This document shows positions 18,475 through 28,200 of a stretch of 64,000 nucleotides of DNA, piece by piece. Under the pieces are notes generated by a model, which was not told where the DNA came from, searched no databases, and was given only the letters and a program-made list of their open reading frames with translations. Origin of the DNA: Pseudomonas sp. J452 (lineage in GTDB: Bacteria; Pseudomonadota; Gammaproteobacteria; Pseudomonadales; Pseudomonadaceae); assembly GCF_024666525.1 (NCBI RefSeq), contig NZ_CP088294.1, positions 2,480,001 to 2,544,000 on the forward strand, in the 5' to 3' direction. Position 1 is the first letter of the stretch. Every line of letters starts with the position of its first letter. The translations under genes were made by a program, and so were the position numbers.

Positions 18475-19549
18475 TCAGGGGGCCGCAGTGGCGGGAATGA
18501 AGAAGAAGGCCGTGCCGAAGACCAGGTAGACGGCCAGCAGTTGCACGCCTTTGAGCCAGTCGGAGCGGCCATCGCCGGCCAGCTGGCCGGTGATCAGCAC
18601 CGCCAGCAGCATGGTCAGGGTCAGGCCGGCGGTGAAGGCCAGATCCATCGGTCCCGGGCCGATCCACAGGCTGGCCAGTACCAGTACCGGGGCGACGAAC
18701 AGCGCCACCTGCAGGCTGGAGCCGATGGCGATCGACAGAGCCAGGTCCATGCGGTTCTTCATGGCGGCGGTGATGGCCGTGGCGTGCTCGGCGGCGTTGC
18801 CCAGAATCGCCACGACGAACACGCCGATGAACATATTGCTCAGACCGAAAGCCTCGGCGCTGGGCTCTATGGCGCCAACCAGGATTTCGCTGACCCAGGC
18901 GATCAGACCGGTAGCCAGCGTCAGCACGCCGATGGCCTTGCCCATTGGCCAGAGGTCGACGGCTGCGCCGCTGTCGTCGCGGTTGCCGGCGAACAGCGCC
19001 TTGTGGGTGACCAGCGAGTAGTAGAGGAACAGGCCATAGACGAGCAACAGCGCCACCGAGATCGAATTGCTCAGGGATTGCACCTTGTCCAGTAGCTCCG
19101 GCACTTCGTGGGCCCGCATCATGTACACCGCCGGCAGCACCAGAGCGATGGCGGCCAGGGTCAGCAGGCTGGCTTCGGCCCGTGCACCCTCGGAGTTGAA
19201 GTGCTGTTCCTTGAACCGCAGGCCGCCGCAGAGCATGGCGGCGCCCAGCACCAGGAGGATGTTGCCGATGATCGAGCCGGCCAGCGAGGCCTTGACCACG
19301 TCATGCAGGCCGGCACGCAGGGCGGCGATGGCGATGATCAGTTCGGTGGCATTGCCGAAGGTGGCGTTGAGCAGGCCGCCGACCCCTTCGCCGCAGCGCT
19401 CGGCCAGTTGCTCGGTGGCTTTGCCCAGCCAGCCGGCCAACGGCACTATCGAAATGGCGGCGGCGATGAAAATCGCCAGATGCTGCTGGGGGGGCGAGGT
19501 ATTCCAGCGCCAGGGTCAGTGGAACGCAGAGCAGAAGCCAGTTGAGCAT
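18475..19549 (-). pseudogene. Calcium/proton exchanger (CAX family), frameshifted near the N-terminus
   Basis: Two frames together give a complete CAX-family antiporter of about 358 residues. Residues from [20 protein letters not shown] (start 19549) lie in one frame, and [20 protein letters not shown] onward in another. The shift is in a run of seven G (19488-19494, plus strand), where six would keep the frame. The rest is intact, with both acidic cation-binding helices ([16 protein letters not shown] and VAILGNAAEHATAI). If real, the shift removes the first helix unless a later GTG at 19446 is used. It may instead be a homopolymer sequencing error. The product would export Ca2+ in exchange for protons. 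Confidence 0.82.
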
Positions 19550-19685
19550 GGGGTTGCCATCCATAGGCAAGTGACAGGAATGATGCCCCGTCAGCATGGC
19601 TTAAGGGCTGGAAACGGCAATTGACAGGGGTCTATGTTTGCCGTGGTCCCGCTAGGAGCCCGTGTTGCGCGCTGATTAACTTGTC

Positions 19686-20488
19686 TCAGGCCGCAGGCAG
19701 TACCTGTGGCTGAAACTCCACGCGATTCTTGCCGGCATGCTTGGCGCGGTACAGCGCCTGGTCGGCCAGTTCCAGGGCTGCACCGAGATCGGCATGGTCG
19801 AGCGGCCATAGTGCGCCGCCGATGCTACAGCCGACCTGGGCCTGCTGGCCGTCCAGTTGCACCGGCGCGGCCAGTGCCTGCAGGGTGCGTTCGGCAATCT
19901 GCCGGGCCTGCTGCTGTGCATCGTGCTGCGGCACCTGGAGGATCATCAGGAATTCGTCGCCGCCCAGGCGCGCCACCAGGTCGCTGTCACGCAGGCAGGT
20001 GCGCAGGCGCCTGGCCACTTCCTGCAGCAGCAGCAGGTCGCCAGCGGCACGGCCTCATGCACGTCACCAATGAACAGCCCCTGGCTGCCCTCCAGCTACA
20101 CCGGCCGTTGGGCGATGCTGACGCCTTCGAGGATGCCGTTGCTGGAAGCCAGTACCTGGCCCTGGACATCGGTGTAGCCGATCCAGGCGCTGCTGGGGAT
20201 TTCCTGCTGCAGGCGGTCGAGCAGGGCGCGGACTTCGCCGATGGCGTCCGGGCTGCGCAGCACCCGCAGGCTGGCCAGCACTTGCAGGTAGTCGGCGCGG
20301 CTGGCCATGTCGCGATCGAGGCGATCAACCATCTGGAACGAGACTTCGGCCAGGTCGCGGCCGACTTCTTCGCGGATGCGCTGGCTGGCGTCCTGGCCGA
20401 TCAGGGTGCCCTGCAGTCAGCTGAGCGCCGCGACCAGGAGCACGATGAGCAGGGCGAAACGGCTGCGCAGGCTGTGCGGAGGGCGCAT
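19686..20488 (-). pseudogene. Decayed sensor diguanylate cyclase
   Basis: Fragments of one GGDEF sensor protein lie in order on the minus strand. They are an N-terminal membrane helix (MRPPHSLRSRFALLIVLL from 20488), a periplasmic sensor part (MVDRLDRDMASRADYLQVLA) and the second half of a GGDEF domain (GDLLLLQEVARRL, LVARLGGDEF) ending at 19686. The gene has an in-frame TGA at 20417-20419, a TAG at 20096-20098 and a fusion near 20045-20060. There the sensor runs straight into mid-GGDEF, in another frame, with the second membrane helix and the first GGDEF half deleted. The GGDEF motif itself remains. It cannot make a working enzyme. Confidence 0.85.
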
Positions 20489-20695
20489 GGTACTTCGGCC
20501 CCCAGGCAGAAAAACGGGCAGTGTCGACGATGCGCTCTTCAGGCAGGCATGGCGGCTCACCGGATAAGCGTAGTTGCGCTGGGCACCACGTATATGCGCG
20601 GCTATTCCACACAAACGCCACGCAGCCTGCAAAGTTCTCCCATAAACGCCAGTGAACATGTCCCGGTGTTTTCATCAGCCCTGGGGAGTTTCGCC

Positions 20696-22708
20696 ATGTT
20701 CAAGTTTCTTGCCGACAGTGGGGTGGACGCCTGCCGTCACCTGCTGCTGTGCTTCAGTCTGTTGCTGCTGGCGCCAGCCTGGGCGGCGGACGAGGCGGGC
20801 GAAAGCCCCTATTTCGCCCTGGATGGCGCCGATCCGGCGCTCGACCGGCTGCCGCTCAAGTCGACCCGGGTGGACGTGCGCGTACTCGGGGTGATCGCCG
20901 ATGTGCGGGTCATCCAGCAGTATCGCAATGAAGGCACGCGGGCGCTGGAGGCGCGCTACGTGTTTCCCGGTTCGACCCGCGCCGCGGTGTATGGCATGAC
21001 CGTGCGTCTGGGCGAGCGCGAGTTGCGTGCGCAGATCCGCGAGAAGCAGCAGGCCCAGGTCGAGTACCAGCAGGCCAAGAGCGCCGGCAAGACCGCGGCC
21101 CTGCTCGAACAGCAGCGCGAGAATGTATTCCAGATGAATGTCGCCAACATCCTGCCCGGCGATGTGGTCGATGTGGAGCTGCGCTATACCGAGCTGCTGC
21201 TGCCCAGCGATGGCGTCTACCGCTTCGTCTTCCCTACTGTGGTCGGGCCCCGTTACAACGGCACCCCCGGCAGCCAGAGCAATCAGGCCGAGCCCTGGAT
21301 CAGCACGCCCTACCTGGCGCAGGGCGAGGCCGCGCGTGACAGTTTTGCGCTCAAGGTCGAGTTGCAGTCGCCCGTGCCGCTGACGGCCATCCACTCGCCG
21401 AGCCATGCCATCGAGGTGCAGCAGAGCGCGCCGAGTCAGGCGCAGGTCGCGCTGGGCGCTGCGGCCGCGCCGGCTAACAACCGCGATTTTGTCCTCGATT
21501 ACCGCCTCAGCAGTGCTCAGTTCGAGAGCGGCGTGCTGCTTTCCAGGGGCGCCGAGGAAAACTTCTTCCTGGCCCTGATCGCCCCGCCGGCCACGGTGAA
21601 AAGCGCGATGCTGGTGCCGCGCGAATACATCTTCGTGGTGGATATTTCCGGCTCCATGCATGGTTTTCCGCTGGATACCGCCAAGCGTCTGTTGCAGCGC
21701 CTGATCGGCCGTTTGCGCCCGGCCGACAGCTTCAATGTGCTGCTGTTCTCCGGCAGTAGCCGCATGCTCGCCGCCGAGTCCCAGCCCGCCACCGCGGCAA
21801 ATATCCAGCAGGCCCTGGGCATGCTCGACACGCAGATGGGCAGTGGCGGCACCGAGCTGTTGCCGGCGCTGCGTCAGGCCCTGAGTGTGCCGGCCGATGC
21901 GGAGCGGGCGCGCAGTTTCATCGTGGTCACCGATGGCTTTGTGGCGGTCGAGCGCGAGGCCTTCGCCCTGGTGCGCAACAACCTGGACAAGGCCAACCTG
22001 TTCGCCTTCGGTATCGGCAGTTCGGTCAACCGCCAGTTGATCGAAGGCCTGGCGCGGGCCGGACAGGGCGAGCCGTTCGTGGTGCTCGATGCCGAGTCGG
22101 CCGACGCCCAGGCCGAACGCTTCCGGCAGATGATCGACGCCCCGCTGCTGGCCAACCCGCAGGTGCGCTTCAGCGGCCTGGAGGTGTATGACGTCGAGCC
22201 CATGCTGCTGCCGGACCTGTTCGCCCAGCGGCCGCTGGTGGTGTTCGGCAAGTGGCGCGGCGAGGCGCGTGGCAGTGTGCAGGTCGAGGGGCGCAGTGCC
22301 GCCGGCGTCTATCGCAGCGAGGTGGCGATCCGCCCGGAGCAGGCGCAGGCGGACAACCAGGCGCTGGCCTATCTGTGGGCGCGGCACAAGGTCGCCAGCC
22401 TGACCGATCAGGAAACCCTCGAAGGCGACTATGCCCACAGCCAGGCGATTCTCGATCTGGGCCTGAAATACAGCCTGCTGACGCCTTATACCTCCTTCAT
22501 TGCCGTCGACCAGCAGGTGCGCAATAGCGATCCGGCCGCGGCAACCAGCGTCAACCAGCCGGTGCCGTTGCCGCAGGGCGTGAGCAACCAGGCCATTGGA
22601 GCCGTGGTGCCGAGTACGCCGGAGCCGAGCGCCTGGGCCATGCTGCTGATTGCCGCGCTGGGTCTGGGCTGGTTGCTGCGCCGCCGCGCTGCCCAGGCGC
22701 AGGCCTGA
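20696..22708 (+). CDS. VIT/von Willebrand A domain protein with PEP-CTERM sorting tail
   Basis: The start at 20696 has GGGGAG 8 bases upstream and gives 670 residues. A signal peptide ends near residue 31 (APAWA). A VIT domain covers about 40-170 (VRVIQQYRNEGTRALEARYV, FQMNVANILPGD). A vWA domain follows with an intact metal site: DISGS at 316-320 and TDGF near 413. The C-terminus is a classic PEP-CTERM signal: the motif TPEPS, a hydrophobic helix (AWAMLLIAALGLGWLL), then RRR. Such tails are recognised by exosortases, and an exosortase gene follows 3 bases later. It is probably the enzyme's dedicated substrate and is displayed or released at the cell surface. Confidence 0.92.
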   Translation: MFKFLADSGVDACRHLLLCFSLLLLAPAWAADEAGESPYFALDGADPALDRLPLKSTRVDVRVLGVIADVRVIQQYRNEGTRALEARYVFPGSTRAAVYGMTVRLGERELRAQIREKQQAQVEYQQAKSAGKTAALLEQQRENVFQMNVANILPGDVVDVELRYTELLLPSDGVYRFVFPTVVGPRYNGTPGSQSNQAEPWISTPYLAQGEAARDSFALKVELQSPVPLTAIHSPSHAIEVQQSAPSQAQVALGAAAAPANNRDFVLDYRLSSAQFESGVLLSRGAEENFFLALIAPPATVKSAMLVPREYIFVVDISGSMHGFPLDTAKRLLQRLIGRLRPADSFNVLLFSGSSRMLAAESQPATAANIQQALGMLDTQMGSGGTELLPALRQALSVPADAERARSFIVVTDGFVAVEREAFALVRNNLDKANLFAFGIGSSVNRQLIEGLARAGQGEPFVVLDAESADAQAERFRQMIDAPLLANPQVRFSGLEVYDVEPMLLPDLFAQRPLVVFGKWRGEARGSVQVEGRSAAGVYRSEVAIRPEQAQADNQALAYLWARHKVASLTDQETLEGDYAHSQAILDLGLKYSLLTPYTSFIAVDQQVRNSDPAAATSVNQPVPLPQGVSNQAIGAVVPSTPEPSAWAMLLIAALGLGWLLRRRAAQAQA

Positions 22709-22711
22709 GTG

Positions 22712-24097
22712 ATGTCGGTGCTGGCGCTGGACCGACCCGCCTGGCGCCTGCAGCTGCCCGGCTGGGCGTGGCTGCTGTTGCCGGCGCTGGCCCTGTGGCC
22801 GGTGTGGCAATGGAGCCTGCGGCGGATGAGCGATGGCTCGGATGACCCATTCGGCATCGTCGCCCTGGCCGCCCTGCTGCTGGTGCTGTGGCGCGAACGT
22901 GACCAGCTGTCGGCCACGCCGCGCCTGCCCGGCCTGCTGCTGGCGCTGTTGCTCAGCGCGGCGGCGTTGCTGAGCCAGGCCTGGTTGCCGCCGTTGCTGC
23001 GCGCGGTACTGGCGGTGCTGGCCCTGTTCGCCGCGCTGCTGGCCGTGCGCGTGCCGCGGCAGGCGTGGCTGGCCTGGTGCGGCCTGGGGCTGCTGGCATT
23101 GCCGCTGCTGTCTTCGCTGCAGTTCTTCATCGGTTATCCGTTGCGGGTGCTGACGGCCGAAGTCAGTGCCTGGCTGCTGCGCGCCGGTGGGCTGGAGGTG
23201 GTGCGCCAGGGCAGTACGCTGGAGGTGGCCGGGCAGCTGGTGATGGTCGATGCGCCCTGTTCCGGTATCCAGATGGCCTGGGTCGCGTATTTCACCGCAT
23301 TCACCACGGCGGCCTGGCTGCGGCTTGCCGATCGCCAGTTGCTGCGCCGGCTGCCGCTGCTCGGGGTGCTGGTGCTGGCTGGCAATATCCTGCGCAACAG
23401 CCTGCTGGTGCTGCAGGAAACCGGGCGCCTGGCCTGGCCGGCGTGGATGCACGAAGGCACCGGCCTACTGGTGTTCGTCGGCGTCTGCGCCCTGGTGCTG
23501 CGCTATACGGCGGCCGGTGCCGGAGCGCAGCTGCCTGTGCCACGCCATACGCCAGCGGCTGCCGACCGGCCTTTGCCGCCGCTGCTGCAGGGTGCGTTGC
23601 TGCTGGCCTTCGGCCTGCTGGCGCTGTCTCCGCTGCTGGGCCTGTCGACGTCCGCGTCAGGCCCGCTCGAGCGTTTCGTCGAGTGGCCGCAGCAGTTCGC
23701 CGGGCAGTCGCTGCAGCCGCTGGCCCTGTCGGCGGTCGAGCAGCGCTTCGCCGCGCAGTTTCCGGGCGCCATCGCGCGCTTTCGCGCCGGCGCCCAGGTG
23801 CTCAGTCTGCGCCATGTCACTCGGCCGACGCGCAAGCTGCACCCGGCGGCGGATTGCTACCGCGGCCTGGGTTATCGCATCCAGGCCATGAGCCTGCAGC
23901 GCCGTGCGCAGGGCAGCGGCTTGCAGCGCTGCTTCGTTGCCAGCGGCCAGGGCCCGGCGTTGCGCGTGTGCGAGTACATCGAGGATGCCGCCGGGCAGAG
24001 CTTCACCGACACCTCGGCCTGGTACTGGACCGCGCTGGGCGGTGGCTCCTCCGGCCCATGGTTGGCGGTGACGGTCGCCGAGGTGTTGTCACCCTGA
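22712..24097 (+). CDS. Exosortase with EpsI-like C-terminal domain
   Basis: The 461-residue membrane protein has about eight hydrophobic helices and the three exosortase catalytic residues: Cys183 in DAPCSGIQMAW, Arg228 in GNILRNSLLV and His247 in WMHEGTGLLV. The C-terminal region (about 290-461) is periplasmic, with RPTRKLHPAADCYRGLGY resembling the EpsI/DUF3485 domain fused to some exosortases. It should cut the PEP-CTERM tail of its target at the inner membrane. It is coupled to the target gene: the stop at 22706-22708 is followed by GTG (22709) and ATG (22712). The ATG is chosen; the GTG would add one residue. Confidence 0.9.
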   Translation: MSVLALDRPAWRLQLPGWAWLLLPALALWPVWQWSLRRMSDGSDDPFGIVALAALLLVLWRERDQLSATPRLPGLLLALLLSAAALLSQAWLPPLLRAVLAVLALFAALLAVRVPRQAWLAWCGLGLLALPLLSSLQFFIGYPLRVLTAEVSAWLLRAGGLEVVRQGSTLEVAGQLVMVDAPCSGIQMAWVAYFTAFTTAAWLRLADRQLLRRLPLLGVLVLAGNILRNSLLVLQETGRLAWPAWMHEGTGLLVFVGVCALVLRYTAAGAGAQLPVPRHTPAAADRPLPPLLQGALLLAFGLLALSPLLGLSTSASGPLERFVEWPQQFAGQSLQPLALSAVEQRFAAQFPGAIARFRAGAQVLSLRHVTRPTRKLHPAADCYRGLGYRIQAMSLQRRAQGSGLQRCFVASGQGPALRVCEYIEDAAGQSFTDTSAWYWTALGGGSSGPWLAVTVAEVLSP

Positions 24098-24157
24098 AGC
24101 TAGCTGTCTGCGCCGGGGCGTATAGAATCCGCCGGATAGCGACAGGGGAGCGCAAAC

Positions 24158-25156
24158 ATGAAAGTACTGGTAGCTGTGATGGGTGCGACCCTGGCCCTGG
24201 GTGCGAGCGCGGCACAGGCCGAGGCGGCACTGCCGCTCAGTCAGCGCAGCCTGTTGCTCGACGACAGCCGCCTGCCGCGTGAGGCGGCGCTCGATCGCAT
24301 GCAGCAGATCCGCTTCGCCTTCCGCGAGCGTCCGGCGCCGGCCGGTCAGCTACAGGGCTGGTCGCGCGGCTATGGGGGTTATGGCTCCTGGGATGGCGGC
24401 AACGACTCGGACGGCCTGGAGCGACGCAGTACAGGCCTGCTGGTCGGCGTCGACCGGCCGCTGACGGGCATGTGGATGGCCGGTGCGCTGGCTGGCGTCA
24501 GTCGCAGCGAGCTGCAGGCGGATGAGGGCGGCGACAGCGATGTCGACAGCTATCACCTGGCGGCCTACGCGACGACCCGCTATTACCAGTTGGGCTTCAA
24601 GCTCGGCGCCGCTTACAGCTGGCACGAGCTGGACAGCCAGCGCCGCAGTGCCGGACAACGTCTGCGCGGCAATAGCCAGGCTGCCAGCGCCCAGCTGTTC
24701 GGCGAAGCCAGCTACCCCCTGGATTTCCGTGAATTCACCCTGGAGCCCTTCGCCGGCCTGGCCTATGTCCATCTGGATGCTGACAGCCTGCACGAGACGG
24801 GCGGTACCGACGCCCTGCACCTGAGCGGCGAGCAGCAGGATGGCGCTTACCTGACCCTCGGCTGGCGCCTGGCCAGTGCCTGGCAGGTGCGCGAGCGGCG
24901 CCTGGTCGGGCGCGCCAGTCTGGCCGCGCGGCATGGCTTTTTCGATGATCGGGCCGAAGCCCAGGCCTGGCAGCCGGCGACTGGGCAGAGTTTCGAGCTG
25001 AGCGGGCGCGAGTTCGAACGCGATCAGCTGCGCCTGGACCTGAGCCTGGACTACCAGCTGGCCGAACAGCTGTACCTGGGCCTGACCTACGCCGGCCAGT
25101 ACGCCGACGATGCCCGCGACAACCAGCTGGGTGCTCGTTTCAGTCTGCAATTCTGA
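24158..25156 (+). CDS. Autotransporter beta-barrel-domain outer-membrane protein
   Basis: The 332-residue protein has a signal peptide (residues 1-21, cleavage after AAQA) and then alternating amphipathic strands of an autotransporter-type barrel (GLLVGVDRPLTGMWMAGAL, YYQLGFKLGAAYSW, FTLEPFAGLAYVHL). It ends in a C-terminal phenylalanine (RFSLQF), the usual signal for outer-membrane assembly. The region before the barrel is only about 50-70 residues, so there is no real passenger domain. The ribosome site is GGGGAG, 9 bases upstream. It lies 60 bases after the exosortase gene and may be part of the same cassette. Any transport or anchoring role for the sorted protein is inference. Confidence 0.85.
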   Translation: MKVLVAVMGATLALGASAAQAEAALPLSQRSLLLDDSRLPREAALDRMQQIRFAFRERPAPAGQLQGWSRGYGGYGSWDGGNDSDGLERRSTGLLVGVDRPLTGMWMAGALAGVSRSELQADEGGDSDVDSYHLAAYATTRYYQLGFKLGAAYSWHELDSQRRSAGQRLRGNSQAASAQLFGEASYPLDFREFTLEPFAGLAYVHLDADSLHETGGTDALHLSGEQQDGAYLTLGWRLASAWQVRERRLVGRASLAARHGFFDDRAEAQAWQPATGQSFELSGREFERDQLRLDLSLDYQLAEQLYLGLTYAGQYADDARDNQLGARFSLQF

Positions 25157-25355
25157 GGGCTTCCGCCGGTCAGGCCGGGTCTCGCCAGCCGCCGTGGCGG
25201 GCTGCCCGCACGGCGCGGACTCGGGTATACTCGCCGGCTTTTCTGAAACTTCGGGGTCACGGCCTGTTGCCGTGCCCGGTCAGCGGCCGTCCAGGTCGGC
25301 TCGCCGGGCCGCACAGGGCCGCTGCGTCCCTCTTCGCCTGCGAGTGCTGACAGCC

Positions 25356-26451
25356 ATGGAAATCAACCCGATCCTCAACAGCATCAAGGACCTGTCCGAG
25401 CGGACCCAGACCATTCGGGGGTATCTTTGACTACGATCAAAAGCATGATCGTCTGGTCGAAGTAAACCGCGAACTCGAAGACCCCAACGTCTGGAACAAC
25501 CCCGAATACGCACAGAACCTGGGCCGCGAACGCGCCGCCCTGGCACTAATCGTCGACACCCTGGATGACCTGCACAGCAGCCTCGCCGACTCGCGCGACC
25601 TGCTCGATATGGCCGCCGAAGAGAACGACGAAGGCGCGGTGAGCGACATCGTCAGCGAAGTCGAGCGCCTGCGCGGCATCCTCGAGAAGCTGGAGTTCCG
25701 CCGCATGTTCAGCGGCGAGATGGACATGAACAACGCCTATCTCGACATCCAGGCCGGCTCCGGCGGTACCGAGGCCCAGGACTGGGCCAACATCCTGCTG
25801 CGCATGTACCTGCGCTGGGCCGACAAGCGCGGCTTCTCCGCCGAGATCGTCGAGCTGTCCGCCGGCGAAGTCGCCGGGATCAAGGGTGCCACCGTGCATA
25901 TCAAGGGCGAATACGCCTTTGGCTGGCTGCGTACCGAGATCGGCGTGCACCGCCTGGTGCGCAAGAGCCCGTTCGACTCCGGTAACCGTCGACACACCTC
26001 GTTCTCTGCAGTGTTCGTCTCGCCGGAAATCGATGACAACATCGAGATCGAGATCAACCCGGCCGACCTGCGCATCGACACCTACCGCTCCTCCGGTGCC
26101 GGTGGTCAGCACGTCAACACCACCGACTCGGCCGTACGTATCACCCACGTACCGACCAACACCGTGGTGGCGTGCCAGAACGAACGCTCGCAGCACGCCA
26201 ACAAAGACACTGCGATGAAGATGCTGCGTGCGCGCCTGTACGAGCAGGAAGTACAGAAGCGCAACGCCGCCTCCCAGGCCTTGGAAGAGACCAAGTCGGA
26301 TATCGGCTGGGGCCACCAGATCCGCTCCTACGTGCTGGATGCCTCGAGGATCAAGGATCTGCGCACCAACATCGAGCGCAGCGACTGCGACAAGGTGCTC
26401 GACGGCGATATTGACGAATACCTCGAAGCCAGCCTGAAGCAAGGCCTGTAA
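25356..26451 (+). CDS. prfB: Peptide chain release factor RF2, with programmed +1 frameshift
   Basis: Translation starts at 25356 ([18 protein letters not shown]), reads 24 codons and meets an in-frame TGA at 25428-25430. After a +1 shift at CTT (25425-25427) it continues [13 protein letters not shown] to 26451, giving 364 residues, the usual length of RF2. The stop-codon-reading tripeptide SPF is at 204-206 and the catalytic GGQ at 249-251. RF2 recognises UGA and UAA. Its own UGA makes the shift self-regulating: low RF2 lets the ribosome shift. It lies 56 bases upstream of lysS, the usual pairing in proteobacteria. Confidence 0.97.
25414..25430 (+). promoter_or_regulatory. RF2 programmed frameshift site
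   Basis: The site is TTCGGGGGTATCTTTGA followed by C. It contains an internal Shine-Dalgarno-like GGGGG, the slippery CTT and the UGA stop plus C, all at the spacing of the classical prfB frameshift site. This is established for most bacteria. Confidence 0.95.
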
Positions 26452-26513
26452 TACCTTTCGATTCCGCTCTCCAGAGGAGGGCGGCAACGACCCAGTGACG
26501 GAAACCGATGACC

Positions 26514-28025
26514 ATGAGCGACCAACAACTCGACCAGCATGACCAACACGAACTGCAGCAGGAAGAAAACAAGCTGATTGCCCAGCGCAAAGAGAAGCTT
26601 GCTGCCATCCGTGAGCAGGGCAACGCCTTCCCCAATGACTTCCGCCGCGACAACTACTGCGCCGACCTGCAGAAACAGTACGCCGAGAAGACCAAGGAAG
26701 AGCTGGAAGCCGCTGCCATTCCGGTCAAGGTGGCTGGGCGCATCATGCTCAACCGCGGTTCGTTCATGGTGATCCAGGACATGACCGGGCGCATCCAGGT
26801 CTACGTCAACCGCAAGACCCTGTCGGAAGAGAAGCTCGCCGAGGTCAAGCACTGGGACATGGGCGACATCATCTCCGCCGTCGGCACCCTGGCCCGTTCC
26901 GGCAAGGGCGACCTGTACGTGGAAATGACCGACGTGCGCTTGCTGACCAAGTCCCTGCGCCCGCTGCCGGACAAGCACCACGGTCTGTCCGACACCGAGC
27001 AGCGCTACCGTCAGCGCTACGTCGACCTGATCGTCAACGAGGACGTGCGCGAGACTTTCCGCGTGCGCTCGCAAGTCATCGCCCACATCCGCAGCTTCCT
27101 GATGCAGCGCGACTTCCTCGAAGTCGAAACGCCGATGCTGCAGACCATCCCCGGCGGCGCCGCAGCCAAGCCGTTCGAGACCCACCACAACGCTCTGGAC
27201 ATGCAGATGTTCCTGCGTATCGCCCCGGAGCTGTACCTCAAGCGTCTGGTAGTTGGCGGTTTCGAGAAGGTCTTCGAGATCAACCGCAACTTCCGTAACG
27301 AAGGCGTCTCGACCCGACACAACCCCGAGTTCACCATGCTCGAGTTCTACCAGGCCTACGCCGACTACGAAGACAATATGGACCTGACCGAGGAGCTGTT
27401 CCGCGAGCTGGCCCAGCTGGTTCTCGGCAGCACCGACGTGCCTTACGGCGACAAGGTGTTCCACTTCGGCGAGCCGTTCGTGCGCCTGTCGGTGTTCGAC
27501 TCGATCCTCAAGTACAACCCTGAGCTGACCGCCGCCGACCTGACCGACATCGACAAGGCCCGCGCCATTGCCAAGAAGGCCGGTGCCAAGGTTCTGGGCT
27601 TCGAAGGCCTGGGCAAGCTGCAGGTGATGATTTTCGAAGAGCTGGTCGAGCACAAGCTGGAGCAGCCGCACTTCATCACCCGCTACCCGTTCGAAGTCTC
27701 GCCGCTGGCTCGTCGCAGCGACGATGATCCGAGCGTCACCGACCGCTTCGAGCTGTTTATCGGTGGTCGCGAAATCGCCAACGCCTATTCCGAGCTGAAT
27801 GACGCGGAAGACCAGGCCGAGCGCTTCATGGCTCAGGTGGCCGACAAGGACGCCGGCGATGACGAAGCCATGCACTACGACGCCGACTTCGTCCGTGCCC
27901 TGGAGTACGGCATGCCGCCGACCGCTGGTGAGGGTATCGGTATCGACCGTCTGGTCATGCTGCTGACCAATTCGCCATCGATCCGCGATGTGATCCTGTT
28001 CCCGCATATGCGCCCGCAGGCTTGA
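26514..28025 (+). CDS. lysS: Lysyl-tRNA synthetase, class II
   Basis: The protein has an N-terminal OB-fold anticodon domain (about 60-170, [20 protein letters not shown]) and a class II catalytic core. Motif 2 appears as [20 protein letters not shown] and motif 3 as [11 protein letters not shown]. It charges tRNA-Lys. The start at 26514 (MSDQQLDQ) is chosen by recalled similarity to other Pseudomonas LysS; the ATG two codons upstream at 26508 is nearly as good. At 503 residues it is of normal length. It follows prfB and probably shares a message with it. Confidence 0.96.
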   Translation: MSDQQLDQHDQHELQQEENKLIAQRKEKLAAIREQGNAFPNDFRRDNYCADLQKQYAEKTKEELEAAAIPVKVAGRIMLNRGSFMVIQDMTGRIQVYVNRKTLSEEKLAEVKHWDMGDIISAVGTLARSGKGDLYVEMTDVRLLTKSLRPLPDKHHGLSDTEQRYRQRYVDLIVNEDVRETFRVRSQVIAHIRSFLMQRDFLEVETPMLQTIPGGAAAKPFETHHNALDMQMFLRIAPELYLKRLVVGGFEKVFEINRNFRNEGVSTRHNPEFTMLEFYQAYADYEDNMDLTEELFRELAQLVLGSTDVPYGDKVFHFGEPFVRLSVFDSILKYNPELTAADLTDIDKARAIAKKAGAKVLGFEGLGKLQVMIFEELVEHKLEQPHFITRYPFEVSPLARRSDDDPSVTDRFELFIGGREIANAYSELNDAEDQAERFMAQVADKDAGDDEAMHYDADFVRALEYGMPPTAGEGIGIDRLVMLLTNSPSIRDVILFPHMRPQA

Positions 28026-28116
28026 TCGCCGGGCCCGTTGCGGGCACTGTGCGCACCGCGCTGCATGGCACATGGCTATCACTGCCATGCCGGCGATGAA
28101 AAAGGAGGGTCTGCTG

Positions 28117-28173
28117 AGGGTCTGTTGCCGTGAATGAAACGGCAGCAGACCCTAGGGTAGGCCCTGTTTTTTG
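28117..28173 (+). terminator. Possible terminator after lysS
   Basis: GGGTCTGTTGCCG and CGGCAGCAGACCC form a stem of about 13 base pairs (28118-28152), and a run of seven T follows at 28166-28172. The T-run is 14 bases past the stem, so the assignment is uncertain. Confidence 0.45.
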
Positions 28174-28200
28174 TCCGGATTTTGCGAGGTTTAACCTGCA

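Noticed and set aside
19706..20695. Long N-terminal extension of the vWA protein frame
   Set aside because: It runs across the decayed cyclase gene with no conserved sequence; the signal peptide begins only at 20696.
20675..23452. 925-codon open frame on the minus strand
   Set aside because: It mirrors the VIT/vWA and exosortase genes and has Gln/His/Arg-rich composition without domains.
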